The notes: generated by a model not told the origin, from the sequence alone. Positions 29,052 through 39,491 are shown, counted from the stretch's first letter. The stretch is DNA of 64,000 bases from Bacillus pumilus (GCF_003431975.1 NZ_CP027116.1:1674001-1738000), one strand, 5' to 3'. Numbers and translations are program-made.

Positions 29052-30170
29052 GTGGTGAGAAAAATGTTATTTAATAATGAAGAGTTTTATGAGCAATGTT
29101 TAGATTATAAGAACAAAGGAAGAACAGATAAGAATCACCCTTTTCACAAAATGTTTAATAAAGAAATCCCAAATAAACTTCAATATGAATTAGAAAAACG
29201 TCAAATGAGAAATTTGGATAGAATTGATATTAAAGCATCAACAGGAAATGGAAAAGTAGCAGAGTGTTTTTGGATTGCATTATTAGACAGGCGATTAACC
29301 ACGAATTCTAATTCTCAAAAAACAACTACACAAAAAGGGATATTTATTGTTATTTTATTTGCAGAGAACGGGGAAGATTTTTATTTAACCATTGAAACTG
29401 GAACTGAAAATCTATCTTTATCTGAAATTAAGGAAGAGGCAGCTATTTGGAGGAAGCGGCTACAGCCAGAATTAGAGTACCATAAAAGACTAGAGGGATT
29501 TTATATAGGTGATTTCTATTTGGGCAAATCATTAAGACCTAAAAAATATGTGGCAAGCTCATTGGTCTTTAAAAAGTATAGTATTGATCATTTTGACCAT
29601 CATCAATTAATAGAAGATATCAATTCTTTAAATGAGTTTTTTTATGATTTTGTTTACGAAGTATATTTGGATCAGGACCTTGTTCCAAAAATAGAACATC
29701 AGAACAAATTTAGGAGAAAAAGAATCATTCATAGAGATGTTTATAAACAATTAAGAGAAGAAAGAGCAAAGCAAAATGAAGAGACAGGTAGAATAGCAGA
29801 GAAATTTGTTTATGATATGGAAGTAGAGCAATTAAAAGCAGTGGGTCAGGAGCAACTAGCTGGAGCTGTCAATTGGGTGGCTGAAACGGAAGATGGTCAT
29901 GGATTTGATATTAAATCTTATTACCCCGATGGAAAAGAAAAACTCATAGAAGTCAAAGGGTCTAAGCTGTCTCATCAAGACTTTCCATTCTTCTTATCTG
30001 AACAAGAAAAAATGGTAGCAGAAGAGGAAAAAGAAGCATATGTCATTACTTTAGTTGAGAGTGTTGGTACAGACCAGATGAAGGTTGTCAAAGAAATACA
30101 AAACCCTTTAGGCAAAGACTATTTACATCTGAAACCTACTCAATATTCTTGCAGAATTCGTGTGGATTGA
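29052..30170 (+). CDS. solitary McrB-N-like / DUF3883 restriction-like protein
   Basis: 372 residues (from GTG 29052; GTG 29055 or ATG 29064 are as likely). The N-terminal about 160 residues resemble the MrcB/DUF3578 domain found at the front of McrBC-type modified-base readers (IKASTGNGKVAECFWIALLD, GIFIVILFAENGEDFYLTIETGT). A charged linker follows, then a DUF3883 nuclease-like domain at about 245-372 with GHGFDIKSYYPDGKEKLIEVKG: Asp 286, Glu 300 and Lys 302 fit the PD-(D/E)xK core. No methylase, AAA or helicase partner is beside it. It sits between kbl and miaB, adjacent in B. subtilis, and is AT-rich. A type IV-like defence role is inferred. Confidence 0.75.
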   Translation: MVRKMLFNNEEFYEQCLDYKNKGRTDKNHPFHKMFNKEIPNKLQYELEKRQMRNLDRIDIKASTGNGKVAECFWIALLDRRLTTNSNSQKTTTQKGIFIVILFAENGEDFYLTIETGTENLSLSEIKEEAAIWRKRLQPELEYHKRLEGFYIGDFYLGKSLRPKKYVASSLVFKKYSIDHFDHHQLIEDINSLNEFFYDFVYEVYLDQDLVPKIEHQNKFRRKRIIHRDVYKQLREERAKQNEETGRIAEKFVYDMEVEQLKAVGQEQLAGAVNWVAETEDGHGFDIKSYYPDGKEKLIEVKGSKLSHQDFPFFLSEQEKMVAEEEKEAYVITLVESVGTDQMKVVKEIQNPLGKDYLHLKPTQYSCRIRVD

Positions 30171-30260
30171 AAAGTGATGTCACATATGAATTTATTTTCA
30201 ATTCATCACAAAATAGTCTATACTGTAGGGTGGAGCTTGGTTTGAAAGGAGTACAAATTC

Positions 30261-31787
30261 ATGAATGAAGAGCAGAGAAAAGCGAGTGGACAAGTAAGTT
30301 CATCGGACAAAAAATCCGAGAAGGACTACAGCCAATATTTTGAAGCTGTGTACATTCCGCCTTCCTTAAAAGATGCAAAAAAACGGGGTAAAGAAGAAGT
30401 CGAATACAATCAATTTCAAATTGACGAGCGGTTTCAAGGGTTAGGGAACGGCCGCAAGTTTTATATTCGCACATATGGCTGTCAAATGAACGAGCATGAC
30501 ACTGAAGTGATGGCCGGGATCTTTATGGCGCTTGGTTATGAACCGACAAACTCAACGGAAGATGCAAATGTCATCTTGTTAAACACGTGTGCGATTCGCG
30601 AGAATGCAGAAAACAAAGTGTTCGGAGAGCTCGGTCATTTAAAAGCATTAAAGCGTGAAAAGCCTGATTTAATCTTAGGTGTCTGCGGATGTATGTCGCA
30701 AGAAGAATCTGTTGTTAACCGTATTTTGAAGAAACACCCATTTGTTGACTTAATTTTCGGTACACACAACATTCACCGCCTGCCAGAGCTATTATCTGAA
30801 TGCTATCTTTCAAAAGAAATGGTCATTGAGGTTTGGTCAAAAGAAGGCGATGTCATTGAAAACCTTCCGAGAGCCCGACAAGGGAAAATTAAGGGCTGGG
30901 TGAATATTATGTACGGATGTGATAAATTCTGTACATACTGTATCGTCCCTTACACGCGTGGTAAGGAAAGAAGCCGCCGCCCTGATGAAATTATTCAAGA
31001 GGTCAGACGCTTAGCAGTAGAAGGATATAAAGAAATTACCCTTCTCGGTCAAAACGTGAATGCGTACGGAAAAGATTTTGAAGACATGGAATATGGTCTT
31101 GGCCACCTAATGGATGAGCTGCGTAAAATCGATATTCCACGTATCCGTTTTACAACAAGCCACCCGCGTGACTTTGATGATCATCTAATTGAAGTGCTTG
31201 CTAAAGGTGGAAACCTTCTCGATCATATTCATTTGCCAGTTCAATCAGGAAGTTCTTCTGTGCTGAAACTCATGGCAAGAAAATACGACCGTGAACGTTA
31301 CCTAGACCTTGTGCGCAAAATCAAAGAAGCCATGCCAAATGCTTCATTAACAACCGATATTATTGTTGGGTTCCCAAATGAGACAGATGAGCAGTTTGAG
31401 GAAACTCTTTCCCTTTATCGTGAGGTTGAGTTTGATGCGGCTTATACGTTCATTTACTCTCCAAGAGAAGGAACGCCAGCAGCGAAAATGAAAGACAACG
31501 TGCCAATGCGTGTAAAAAAAGAACGTCTGCAGCGCCTGAATGCACTCGTAAATGAAATTTCTGCGAAAAAAATGAAGGAATATGAAGGGCAGACTGTCGA
31601 AGTACTAGTTGAGGGTGAAAGTAAAAACAACCCTGACATCCTAGCCGGATATACAAGTAAAAGCAAGCTTGTGAATTTTAAAGCACCGAAAGAAGCGATT
31701 GGCAACATTGTCAAAGTGAAAATCACACAAGCCAAAACTTGGTCTCTTGACGGAGAAATGGTTGGAGAAGCTATCGAGGTGAATTAA
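30261..31787 (+). CDS. miaB: tRNA-2-methylthio-N6-dimethylallyladenosine synthase
   Basis: A 508-residue radical-SAM methylthiotransferase that converts i6A37 of tRNA to ms2i6A. The N-terminal UPF0004 domain has three cluster cysteines (YGCQMNEHD at about 74, [11 protein letters not shown] at about 108, [10 protein letters not shown] at about 143). The radical-SAM motif CDKFCTYC is at about 221-228 (CxxxCxxC). The TRAM domain is at about 435-505. ATG follows GAAAGGAG. Its substrate is produced by MiaA (49111). It is co-transcribed with ricA, 1 nt downstream. Confidence 0.96.
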   Translation: MNEEQRKASGQVSSSDKKSEKDYSQYFEAVYIPPSLKDAKKRGKEEVEYNQFQIDERFQGLGNGRKFYIRTYGCQMNEHDTEVMAGIFMALGYEPTNSTEDANVILLNTCAIRENAENKVFGELGHLKALKREKPDLILGVCGCMSQEESVVNRILKKHPFVDLIFGTHNIHRLPELLSECYLSKEMVIEVWSKEGDVIENLPRARQGKIKGWVNIMYGCDKFCTYCIVPYTRGKERSRRPDEIIQEVRRLAVEGYKEITLLGQNVNAYGKDFEDMEYGLGHLMDELRKIDIPRIRFTTSHPRDFDDHLIEVLAKGGNLLDHIHLPVQSGSSSVLKLMARKYDRERYLDLVRKIKEAMPNASLTTDIIVGFPNETDEQFEETLSLYREVEFDAAYTFIYSPREGTPAAKMKDNVPMRVKKERLQRLNALVNEISAKKMKEYEGQTVEVLVEGESKNNPDILAGYTSKSKLVNFKAPKEAIGNIVKVKITQAKTWSLDGEMVGEAIEVN

Positions 31788-31788
31788 A

Positions 31789-32223
31789 ATGACACTTTAT
31801 TCAAAAAAAGAGATTGTCGAGCGCGCAAGAGAGCTCGCTAAAATGATTTCTGAAACTGAAGAAGTTGATTTCTTCAAAAAAGCAGAAGCGCAAGTCAATG
31901 AAAATACAAAAATTTCGACGATCATTAATCAAATTAAGGCGCTTCAAAAACAAGCGGTGAATTTAAAGCATTACGGTAAGCATGAAGCTTTAAAACAAGT
32001 CGAAGAAAAAATCGATGCTCTGCAAGAAGAACTGGATGACATCCCGGTGATTCAAGAATTTAAAGAATCACAAGTGGAAGTGAATTCCCTGCTTCAGCTC
32101 GTAGCGCATACGATTTCTAATCAAGTAACGGATGAAATCATTCTTTCAACCGGCGGTGACCTCTTATTAGGAGAAACCGGTTCAAAAGTAAAAAACTCAT
32201 CACCAAGTTGCTCCATTAAATGA
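31789..32223 (+). CDS. ricA: RicA (YmcA), RNase Y specificity factor subunit
   Basis: A 144-residue helical YlbF/YmcA-family protein (MTLYSKKEIVERARELAKMISETEEVDFFKKAEAQVN...). In B. subtilis, RicA with RicF and RicT forms an Fe-S complex that directs RNase Y processing and is needed for biofilm, competence and sporulation. It begins 1 nt after the miaB stop, its Shine-Dalgarno (GAGGTG) lying within miaB. A strong terminator follows. Confidence 0.93.
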   Translation: MTLYSKKEIVERARELAKMISETEEVDFFKKAEAQVNENTKISTIINQIKALQKQAVNLKHYGKHEALKQVEEKIDALQEELDDIPVIQEFKESQVEVNSLLQLVAHTISNQVTDEIILSTGGDLLLGETGSKVKNSSPSCSIK

Positions 32224-32225
32224 GG

Positions 32226-32252
32226 AAACCCCGCAGATGCGGGGTTTTTTGC
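32226..32252 (+). terminator. terminator after miaB-ricA
   Basis: AAACCCCGC / GCGGGGTTT hairpin with loop AGAT, then TTTTGC. Confidence 0.9.
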
Positions 32253-32340
32253 TTTGCTACCATCATTTGTTGAAAAAAAGAAGAAAACCACTACTTCATG
32301 CTTTATCATCCTCAAATCTCTCACTCTCCAACTTTTCCAA

Positions 32341-32479
32341 TTTTCAAGGCAAGTTTATGGGCGACCATGCATACACTGAAACAGAAATGAATTTAATTGA
32401 ACATGAGTTCAAAATCGTGACACACTAGACGAATGCCCAGCATAAGATAAAACGATCAAGAACAAGGAGGCATGCCGGA
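32341..32479 (+). promoter_or_regulatory. candidate sporulation promoters of cotE
   Basis: Two mother-cell type -10 boxes precede cotE: CATACACT (32370-32377, sigma-E-like) and CATAAGAT (32441-32448, sigma-K-like, with an AC 17 nt upstream). B. subtilis cotE is known to use sigma-E and sigma-K promoters; the exact match here is inferred by eye. The -35 regions are weak. Confidence 0.45.
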
Positions 32480-33025
32480 ATGTCTGAATACAGAGAGATT
32501 ATTACAAAAGCGGTGGTTGCAAAAGGGAGGAAATTCACCCAGAGCACACACACCATTTCTCCATCGCAAAAACCAACCAGCATCCTAGGTGGTTGGATCA
32601 TTAATCATAAGTATGATGCTGAAAAGGTCGGTAAAACGGTTGAGATTGAAGGAACATTTGATATTAACGTATGGTACTCTTACGCGGACAACACAAAAAC
32701 AGAAGTCGTGACAGAACGAGTGAAATATGTAGACATCATCAAACTGAGGTATAAAGATAAAAATTTCCTTGATGATGAGCACGAAGTGATTGCCAAAGTG
32801 CTGCAGCAGCCGAATTGCTTAGAAGTGACCATTTCTCCAAATGGTAATAAAATTATCGTTCAAGCAGAGCGTGAATTCATTGCTGAAGTGGTAGGAGAAA
32901 CCAAAATTGTTGTAGAGGTCAATTCAAGCTGGAAAGAAAAAGATGATCACGAGTGGGAAGAAGAAGTGGATGAGGAGTTAGAGGATATTCATCCAGAATT
33001 CCTACAGGGTGATCCAGAAGAGTAA
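32480..33025 (+). CDS. cotE: outer spore coat morphogenetic protein CotE
   Basis: A 181-residue coat morphogen on which the outer coat is assembled around the forespore. It begins [21 protein letters not shown] and ends in an extremely acidic tail ([19 protein letters not shown]) characteristic of CotE. ATG follows AAGGAGGCATG. It lies between ricA and mutS as in B. subtilis. Other coat genes in the window (38511, 39044, 48293) may depend on it. Confidence 0.96.
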   Translation: MSEYREIITKAVVAKGRKFTQSTHTISPSQKPTSILGGWIINHKYDAEKVGKTVEIEGTFDINVWYSYADNTKTEVVTERVKYVDIIKLRYKDKNFLDDEHEVIAKVLQQPNCLEVTISPNGNKIIVQAEREFIAEVVGETKIVVEVNSSWKEKDDHEWEEEVDEELEDIHPEFLQGDPEE

Positions 33026-33031
33026 TTGATG

Positions 33032-33060
33032 ACTAGGGCGCATATCCCCCTAGTTTTTTT
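33032..33060 (+). terminator. terminator after cotE
   Basis: ACTAGGG / CCCCTAGT hairpin followed by TTTTTTTG. Confidence 0.85.
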
Positions 33061-33093
33061 GTGCCCTATCTAGGAGAAAAAAGGCTTTTTTTT

Positions 33094-33103
33094 ATGCTAT
33101 AAT
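33094..33103 (+). promoter_or_regulatory. extended -10 promoter of mutS-mutL
   Basis: ATGCTATAAT: TATAAT at 33098-33103 with an upstream TG, giving an extended -10. No good -35 is seen 17 nt upstream. Confidence 0.5.
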
Positions 33104-33149
33104 GAAAGATGGTATGAATTCGAATGTAATATAGTGAGGGATTAGAAAT

Positions 33150-35726
33150 ATGGCAAGTTATACGCCCATGATACAGCAATATTTAAAAATCAAGGCAGAA
33201 TATCAAGATGCCTTTTTATTTTTTCGCTTAGGCGATTTTTATGAAATGTTTTTTGATGACGCAAAAGAAGCGGCACAAGAACTAGAAATTACACTAACAA
33301 GCAGAGATGGCGGAACCATTCCAATGTGCGGCGTGCCTTATCATTCTGCTGCTGCATACATAGAACAATTGATTTCAAAAGGCTACAAAGTTGCCATTTG
33401 TGAGCAGGTGGAAGATCCTAAAACGGCAAAAGGTGTGGTCAAAAGAGAAGTCGTTCAACTCATTACACCGGGTACGGTGATGGATGGTAAAGGCTTGAGT
33501 GAAAATGAAAACAACTTCATTGCGTCTGTTACAAAGTTTGAAAAGGGATATGGACTTGCGCTATCTGACTTATCGACAGGTGAAAACATGGCGGCTTCCA
33601 TCGATCGACTAGATGAAGTGGTGTCTGAAATTTATTCTGTCGGTGCAAAAGAAATTGTAGTGTCAAAGCAGCTCGATGAGGAAACGGTCAAGACGTTAAA
33701 GGAACGCTGCCAGGCGACGATTTCATATGAGGATCGTGATGAATTAATCGATGAAGCTGAGCGACTCGTGTCCCGTCTCAATGATCATCTAAGACCAGCC
33801 TTCTTCAAACTATATGCGTATTTAAGAAGAACGCAAAAAAGAAGTCTCGATCATCTTCAGCAAGTTCAAGTGTTTGCGCTTGAACAAACAATGAAAATTG
33901 ATCTTTACTCGAAGCGAAATCTTGAATTAACAGAGACGATCCGGTCAAAAAGCAAAAAGGGCTCTTTGTTATGGCTGCTAGATGAAACAAAAACAGCGAT
34001 GGGTGGAAGATTGCTCAAGCAGTGGATCGACCGGCCGTTAATTCGTCTTTCGCAAATTAAGGAACGTCAGGAAATGGTGCAAATTCTCATGGATCATTTC
34101 TTTGAGCGAGAGGATCTGCGTGAACGGTTAAAGCAAGTATATGATCTCGAACGTCTAGCTGGCCGCGTTGCATTTGGCAATGTAAATGCCCGTGATCTCA
34201 TTCAATTAAAGGAATCCTTAAAACAAGTACCCGCCATTAAAGAGCTTGTGCATACACTTCCAGAGGAAATGGCGAAATCAAGAGCGAACAATATTGACCC
34301 CTGTGGTGACTTACTTGATTTATTAGAAGCTGCGCTTTATGAGAATCCACCGATGACATTAAAAGAAGGCAATTTGATTAAAGACGGCTACAACACAAAA
34401 TTAGATGAATACCGTGATGCCAGCCGAAACGGGAAGGACTGGATTGCACGACTTGAACAGCAAGAAAGAGAATATACAGGCATTCGCTCTTTAAAAGTCG
34501 GGTTTAATAAAGTATTTGGCTATTATATTGAAGTGACACGAGCGAATACGCATTTGCTGGAGGAAGGGCGTTATGAAAGAAAGCAAACGCTCGCCAATGC
34601 AGAGCGGTATATTACACCTGAATTGAAAGAAAAAGAAGCGCTGATTCTTGAAGCAGAATCAAACATTAGCGAATTGGAATATGAACTGTTCTCAGCTCTT
34701 AGAGAACAAGTAAAAGCCTATATTCCGAGATTACAGCTACTCGCAAAACAAATGAGTGAGCTGGATGCACTCCAATGCTTTGCGACTGTCAGTGAAAAGC
34801 GCCGATATATTCGTCCGGAATTCTCAGAGGATGAGGTGGATGTCATAGATGGCCGTCACCCAGTCGTTGAAAAAGTGTTGGATCACCAGGAATATGTGCC
34901 GAATGACTGCCATATGGGAAAAGGCCGGCAAACCTTACTCATTACTGGACCGAATATGTCAGGGAAAAGCACATATATGAGACAAATGGCACTCATTTCA
35001 ATTCTTGCTCAAATTGGCTGCTTTGTGCCGGCATCTAAAGCGACCCTTCCGATATTTGATCAAATCTTTACACGTATTGGGGCGGCAGATGATTTGATTT
35101 CTGGTCAAAGTACTTTTATGGTAGAGATGCTTGAAGCAAAAAATGCGATGGTGCACGCAACGAAAAACAGCTTGATCTTATTTGATGAAATTGGACGCGG
35201 GACAAGCACTTATGATGGAATGGCTCTTGCTCAGGCGATCATTGAATTTGTTCACGATCATATTGGAGCCAAAACGCTATTTTCTACACATCACCATGAA
35301 CTCACTGTCCTTGAAGCTCAATTAAGCGAGCTGAAAAATGTCCATGTACGAGCTGAAGAGCATGAAGGCACGGTCGTTTTCTTGCATCAAATTAAAGAGG
35401 GTGCAGCCGATAAAAGCTATGGTATTCATGTAGCACAGCTAGCTGAATTGCCTGATGCTATCATCAATCGGGCTCAGACTATTTTGACAGAGCTTGAGAG
35501 CGGATCACATGAAGTGATGCCGCACGTATCTGAGGCTCCAAAAACAGAAAAGACCGAGGAAAAGCAGCAGCTTTCTTTCTTTGAAGTAGAAGAAAAACCG
35601 CAAACCAAAGCAGTCTTGAAACAGAAAGATCAAGCGGTAATCGAGGAATTAAAGTCATTCAACCTAATGGATATGACGCCGCTCGAAGCAATGACAAAAC
35701 TATATGAATTGCAAAAGAAATTATAA
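33150..35726 (+). CDS. mutS: DNA mismatch repair protein MutS
   Basis: An 858-residue mismatch-recognition ATPase. The N-terminal mismatch-reading Phe-x-Glu is in [12 protein letters not shown] (about 30-41). The connector, lever and clamp domains follow. The ATPase has Walker [15 protein letters not shown] at about 602-615 and Walker [17 protein letters not shown] at about 676-691. The C terminus carries the beta-clamp-type motif region (QQLSFFEVE at about 805). Same length as B. subtilis MutS. It is 20 nt upstream of mutL in one operon. Confidence 0.98.
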   Translation: MASYTPMIQQYLKIKAEYQDAFLFFRLGDFYEMFFDDAKEAAQELEITLTSRDGGTIPMCGVPYHSAAAYIEQLISKGYKVAICEQVEDPKTAKGVVKREVVQLITPGTVMDGKGLSENENNFIASVTKFEKGYGLALSDLSTGENMAASIDRLDEVVSEIYSVGAKEIVVSKQLDEETVKTLKERCQATISYEDRDELIDEAERLVSRLNDHLRPAFFKLYAYLRRTQKRSLDHLQQVQVFALEQTMKIDLYSKRNLELTETIRSKSKKGSLLWLLDETKTAMGGRLLKQWIDRPLIRLSQIKERQEMVQILMDHFFEREDLRERLKQVYDLERLAGRVAFGNVNARDLIQLKESLKQVPAIKELVHTLPEEMAKSRANNIDPCGDLLDLLEAALYENPPMTLKEGNLIKDGYNTKLDEYRDASRNGKDWIARLEQQEREYTGIRSLKVGFNKVFGYYIEVTRANTHLLEEGRYERKQTLANAERYITPELKEKEALILEAESNISELEYELFSALREQVKAYIPRLQLLAKQMSELDALQCFATVSEKRRYIRPEFSEDEVDVIDGRHPVVEKVLDHQEYVPNDCHMGKGRQTLLITGPNMSGKSTYMRQMALISILAQIGCFVPASKATLPIFDQIFTRIGAADDLISGQSTFMVEMLEAKNAMVHATKNSLILFDEIGRGTSTYDGMALAQAIIEFVHDHIGAKTLFSTHHHELTVLEAQLSELKNVHVRAEEHEGTVVFLHQIKEGAADKSYGIHVAQLAELPDAIINRAQTILTELESGSHEVMPHVSEAPKTEKTEEKQQLSFFEVEEKPQTKAVLKQKDQAVIEELKSFNLMDMTPLEAMTKLYELQKKL

Positions 35727-35746
35727 GATAAGGTGAGGTGAGCAAA

Positions 35747-37648
35747 ATGACAAAGATTATTCAGTTATCCGATGACCTATCCAATAAAATTGCTGCAGGT
35801 GAAGTAGTCGAGCGCCCAGCTTCTGTCGTCAAGGAACTTGTGGAAAATGCGATCGATGCCAGTAGTACGGTGATTGAAATCGATGTAGAAGAAGCAGGTC
35901 TTTCTTCGATTAGAATCATTGATAATGGTGTTGGAATCGATGCTGAAGATTGTAAGCTCGCCTTTCAGCGCCATGCAACGAGTAAAATCAAAGATGAGAA
36001 TGACCTGTTCCGTGTCAGAACGCTCGGATTCAGGGGAGAGGCGCTGCCAAGTATCGCATCCGTCTCTCATTTAGAAATGAAAACTAGTACTGGTGAAGGA
36101 GCCGGGACACACCTGGCTCTGCAAGGCGGAAAGATCATTTCAGAGAAAAAAACCTCTGGCCGACGCGGCACGGAGATGATCGTCACCAATTTATTTTACA
36201 ATACACCCGCCCGCTTAAAATACATGAAAACCGTTCATACGGAGCTTGGCAACATCTCGGATGTCGTCAATCGAATTGCGCTAGCTCATCCAGAAGTATC
36301 GATTCGCTTGCGACATCAAGGAAAAGTTCTACTTCAAACGAATGGAAACGGAGATGTGCGGCATGTGCTTGCGGCCATTTACGGGACAGCTGTGGCGAAA
36401 AAAATGGTGCCGCTGCATGTGCAATCACTTGATTTTGAAGTGAAAGGATATATTTCATTACCAGAAGTGACAAGGGCATCACGGAATTATATGTCTTCTG
36501 TTGTGAACGGCAGATATGTCAAACATTTCCCTCTCGTAAAAGCGATCCATGAAGGGTATCATACGCTGCTGCCGATTGGCCGCCATCCGATTACATTTAT
36601 AGAGATGAAGATGGACCCCATTTTGGTGGATGTGAACGTGCACCCTTCGAAGCTTGAAGTGAGACTAAGTAAAGAGCAGGAACTTCATGAGCTGATCAAA
36701 CAAGGTATTAAGGGCGTTTTTCAAAAGCAACAGCTCATTCCAAGTGCTTCCGTGCCAAAGAAAGCACCAATGCCAGCTATCAAAAATGAGCAGCAATCCT
36801 TAACCTTTGATGCGAAACAAGGAAAGCCAAGCCAAACGGAAACACCACTTTCCTATCAGCCTGAGCCGCTCGAATCAGTTGTATATGAGACAAGTCAGAC
36901 CGGCACATATGGGCTGCTTGAGCAGGAAAAGAGAGAGACGTTATCACCTGCATTTTATGAAGAAGCGCCACCTGAGAGTGTTCATTTAGAGGAATCCGCA
37001 GCTTCACTTGAATATGAAGAGACGGTACTGAAAGAAGAAGTGACAGACATCATTTCAGAAAATGAACGGGTTCCTGTCATGTATCCAATCGGACAAATGC
37101 ACGGAACATATATATTGGCTCAAAATGAACGAGGGCTTTATATTATCGATCAGCATGCGGCCCAGGAGCGAATCAAGTATGAGTATTATCGTGAGAAGGT
37201 TGGAGAGATCGAACAGGAAGTGCAAGAAATGCTCGTCCCATTGACATTTCACTACTCGAAAAACGATATGCTCATTATTGAAGAGCATAAAGATATTCTA
37301 ACGAAAGTGGGCGTCTTCTTAGAGCCTTTCGGTTCAGGTAGCTACATTGTTCGGTCGCACCCCCAGTGGTTTCCGAAAGGGGAAGAGGCTGAACTGATTG
37401 AAGAGATCATTCAACAAGTGCTTGATGAAAAGCGTGTTGATATCAAAAAATTGAGAGAAGAAGCAGCGATCATGATGAGCTGCAAAGGCTCTATCAAAGC
37501 AAATCGTCATTTGAGAAATGATGAAATCAAAGCCCTATTAGATGAACTCCGGCAAACAAAGGACCCTTTCACCTGCCCGCACGGCCGGCCGATCATCATT
37601 CATCATTCGACATATGAAATGGAGAAAATGTTTAAACGGGTGATGTGA
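35747..37648 (+). CDS. mutL: DNA mismatch repair endonuclease MutL
   Basis: 633 residues. The GHKL ATPase N terminus has ENAIDA, DNGVGID and [16 protein letters not shown] (about 37-105). A low-complexity linker at about 340-450 differs most from relatives. The C-terminal dimerisation/endonuclease domain has the metal motif [12 protein letters not shown] at about 467-478, SCKGSIKAN and CPHGRP, so this is a nicking MutL as in organisms without MutH. ATG 35747 follows AAGGTGAGG; GTG 35738 overlaps the Shine-Dalgarno. An intergenic repeat follows. Confidence 0.97.
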   Translation: MTKIIQLSDDLSNKIAAGEVVERPASVVKELVENAIDASSTVIEIDVEEAGLSSIRIIDNGVGIDAEDCKLAFQRHATSKIKDENDLFRVRTLGFRGEALPSIASVSHLEMKTSTGEGAGTHLALQGGKIISEKKTSGRRGTEMIVTNLFYNTPARLKYMKTVHTELGNISDVVNRIALAHPEVSIRLRHQGKVLLQTNGNGDVRHVLAAIYGTAVAKKMVPLHVQSLDFEVKGYISLPEVTRASRNYMSSVVNGRYVKHFPLVKAIHEGYHTLLPIGRHPITFIEMKMDPILVDVNVHPSKLEVRLSKEQELHELIKQGIKGVFQKQQLIPSASVPKKAPMPAIKNEQQSLTFDAKQGKPSQTETPLSYQPEPLESVVYETSQTGTYGLLEQEKRETLSPAFYEEAPPESVHLEESAASLEYEETVLKEEVTDIISENERVPVMYPIGQMHGTYILAQNERGLYIIDQHAAQERIKYEYYREKVGEIEQEVQEMLVPLTFHYSKNDMLIIEEHKDILTKVGVFLEPFGSGSYIVRSHPQWFPKGEEAELIEEIIQQVLDEKRVDIKKLREEAAIMMSCKGSIKANRHLRNDEIKALLDELRQTKDPFTCPHGRPIIIHHSTYEMEKMFKRVM

Positions 37649-37656
37649 TCAAATAA

Positions 37657-37850
37657 AGACGCTCAATAGAGCGATTCAGCGTGTAGACAAACCCTCGCAT
37701 TCTTTGTCAGGTCTGCGCTCCGGTGCTCGTGCTTCCTAGACTTCAAAGGTTTTCATGTCACGCTGAAAAGAAGACAAAGGGCTAAAATAAACATCATTTT
37801 AGCCCTTTGTCAACAATCTGAATCGCTCTTAATGGAGCGATTTTTTATTT
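37657..37850 (-). repeat. dispersed about 190-bp intergenic repeat, copy B (inverted relative to copy A)
   Basis: Read on the minus strand it matches 18834-19019: the hairpin AAGGGCTAAAAT / ATTTTAGCCCTT (37777-37808), then TTGTCTTCTTTTCAGCGTGA, AAAACCTTTGAAGTCTAGGA and GGAGCGCAGACCTGACAA. Both ends again carry a short hairpin with a T run, here CGCTCTTAATGGAGCG and CGCTCAATAGAGCG. The outer hairpins probably serve as terminators for mutL and for the convergent secreted-protein gene. Confidence 0.75.
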
Positions 37851-38385
37851 AGCATCCACAAGGATTTGGTGGTGTAACGACTATTGGTCGCTTTTGAATA
37901 TCCAATGTATCTTCTGCATAAAATGTGGAACCAATGCTGAGCGCACGGTTTTCTGCACGGAATGTATATGTACCTGCAGCAGGAAGTACTTTATGTGAAA
38001 GTTGTAATTTATATTGTGAGCTTCCTAATAAATCGAATCTACCCGGAATGCGGACCGTTTTTCCGTTGTTCAAAATGTGTTTGTCTTTTAATGCTTTACC
38101 GTTGAAGATGTCTTTTGTTGTCGCTTGAAAGCCTGCAGGCAATGTGAACTCAATGGCACCGATGCTTAAAACAGAATTTGGACGGTACGTCAGCTCAATG
38201 TCAGAGAAAGACCATTCCTGCTTACTTGTACCTGTAATTTTGGCATAAAGTTCAGCTGGTCTTGCATTGGTTGATGCTTTGCCATCCTCCGTTTTGGCTC
38301 CTTCTGCGGATGCGGCAAGCGGTACTGATAATGCCATGACCAGTGTGAGCATCCCCATCATGAGAATTGTCCATGTTTTTTTCAT
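37849..38385 (-). CDS. secreted protein of unknown function
   Basis: 178 residues with a clear Sec signal peptide (MKKTWTILMMGMLTLVMALS, AxA cleavage near residue 27 in AASAEG). The mature part (about 150 residues) is predicted all-beta from its alternating pattern (WSFSDIELTYRPNSVLSIGAIEFTLPAGFQ; YKLQLSHKVLPAAGTYTFRAE) and ends in the unusual tail PPNPCGC, with two cysteines three residues from the end. The Shine-Dalgarno is AAGGGGGAATGAG. Not recognised; a cell-surface or matrix protein is possible. Two strong palindromes occupy its upstream region. Confidence 0.75.
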   Translation of the reverse strand: MKKTWTILMMGMLTLVMALSVPLAASAEGAKTEDGKASTNARPAELYAKITGTSKQEWSFSDIELTYRPNSVLSIGAIEFTLPAGFQATTKDIFNGKALKDKHILNNGKTVRIPGRFDLLGSSQYKLQLSHKVLPAAGTYTFRAENRALSIGSTFYAEDTLDIQKRPIVVTPPNPCGC

Positions 38386-38407
38386 TACTCATTCCCCCTT
38401 GTTGATT

Positions 38408-38472
38408 ATAGGTAAATAACAGATGATTTCATCCATTATTTACCTATAAGGTTACCATATTCCTATATGGTA
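38408..38472 (-). promoter_or_regulatory. two consecutive palindromes upstream of the secreted-protein gene
   Basis: Palindrome 1: perfect 12-bp arms ATAGGTAAATAA (38408-38419) and TTATTTACCTAT (38436-38447). Palindrome 2: perfect 8-bp arms TACCATAT / ATATGGTA around TCCT (38453-38472). On the minus strand a TATAAT lies further upstream at about 38482-38487. Palindrome 1 lies in the presumptive leader, so it may fold in RNA; palindrome 2 looks like an operator. Confidence 0.5.
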
Positions 38473-38510
38473 TTAAATGGTATATTATACCCTTATTTTG
38501 TCACTTTGAT

Positions 38511-38912
38511 CTAGTAATAGCGGGGGAAATGTAAATTTGGTTGGTTCATTCCATAACCATGACCTGGCATTTGCTGATTTGGCGGCATCATCATTTGCAT
38601 ATCTTGATATCCGTATGGATGATTTGGCATCATTCCGTATCCACCATAGTGACCATGATGATAGTGATCTTTCATCGGAACATGTGAAAAGGCATCATAC
38701 TGGTTTGAATACGGCGAATAGGCTGAATGATGATGCGGATAGTGACCACTGTACTTATCTTTTTTAACGTGATGATAATGGTTTGGCATATTCATAGGGT
38801 CATTCATGTTCGGCGCCATCATATGCTCATGGTTGGCTGTATACACATTTTCAAAAGTATGGTAAGGATTCCCTTGATGATAATGATTCATCTGGCTATT
38901 CGTATTGTTCAT
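38511..38912 (-). CDS. His/Met/Tyr-rich spore-coat-like protein
   Basis: 133 residues from ATG 38912, which follows AAAGGATGAG. Low complexity, dominated by His, Met, Pro, Tyr, Asn and Gly (PNHYHHVKK, GHYPHHHSAYSPYSNQY, DHYHHGHYGGYGMMPNHPYG). No Cys, no signal peptide. Composition is that of Bacillus coat proteins (CotD- and YppG-like), but the family is not certain. The minus-strand CATAGAAT (38944-38951) fits a sigma-K -10. Metal binding is plausible from the His clusters. Confidence 0.7.
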   Translation of the reverse strand: MNNTNSQMNHYHQGNPYHTFENVYTANHEHMMAPNMNDPMNMPNHYHHVKKDKYSGHYPHHHSAYSPYSNQYDAFSHVPMKDHYHHGHYGGYGMMPNHPYGYQDMQMMMPPNQQMPGHGYGMNQPNLHFPRYY

Positions 38913-38987
38913 TTTATATCTCATCCTTTTTGTCAGGTTGCCATATTCTATGAGCATGATCCGCTTCATGAGCCTATCCACACGAAA

Positions 38988-39013
38988 GAAAAAAACCGGC
39001 TATTTCAGCCGGG
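38988..39013 (-). terminator. terminator after the Cys/His-rich gene
   Basis: Read on the minus strand: CCCGGCT / AGCCGGT hairpin with loop GAAAT, followed by TTTTTTC. Confidence 0.75.
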
Positions 39014-39043
39014 AAAACGAAAAGCAGATGAAAGCGTCAGATG

Positions 39044-39277
39044 CTAAAAAGAGAAGCTGTGTCTTTTTCTACGACGCTTCTTACAGCTGCTACAGACACT
39101 TTTAGGATAATAATAGGGATCGTAGCTTCTAGAAGTATCCCAAAAATCGCTCTCAAACCAATCATCTTTTTTATGATAAAACTTTTTTTCTTTACATGGA
39201 TCAACATGGCAATGATCGTCATGCTTTTTATAATAGTTTGAGTGGGAATGTTTGCACTTGCATTTGCATTTGTACAT
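39044..39277 (-). CDS. small Cys/His-rich, probable spore coat protein
   Basis: 77 residues from the ATG 7 nt behind AGGAGG. The N terminus has KCKCKCKHSHS followed by HDDHCHVDPC; the middle is aromatic and acidic (DDWFESDFWDTSRSYDPYYY); the end has CSSC and a basic tail KKRRRKRHSFSF. Six Cys and many His suggest crosslinking or metal binding. A sigma-E/K-like -10, CATATACT, lies at 39308-39315 on the minus strand. Its association with spores is inferred from composition, promoter and the coat-like neighbour. Confidence 0.65.
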   Translation of the reverse strand: MYKCKCKCKHSHSNYYKKHDDHCHVDPCKEKKFYHKKDDWFESDFWDTSRSYDPYYYPKSVCSSCKKRRRKRHSFSF

Positions 39278-39491
39278 TGTCATCCCTCCTAAATGTGACT
39301 CAATGCTAGTATATGCAAGAATAAGACAAGGGGACTGGATGGTGGTGCTTCTTTTGTAAAAAAGGCTTTTTCTGAAAAAACTCAAATAAAAAGAATTGAC
39401 TAGTGCTAAAATAACATGATAAAATATAAATTTTTATCCTCTGATGAAATGTGTTATAATCATATTGTGAATACTTTCGGAGGTGGCGGAT

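Noticed and set aside
32237..32428. 63-codon frame between ricA and cotE
   Set aside because: It starts inside the ricA terminator, lacks a ribosome-binding site and covers the cotE promoter region.
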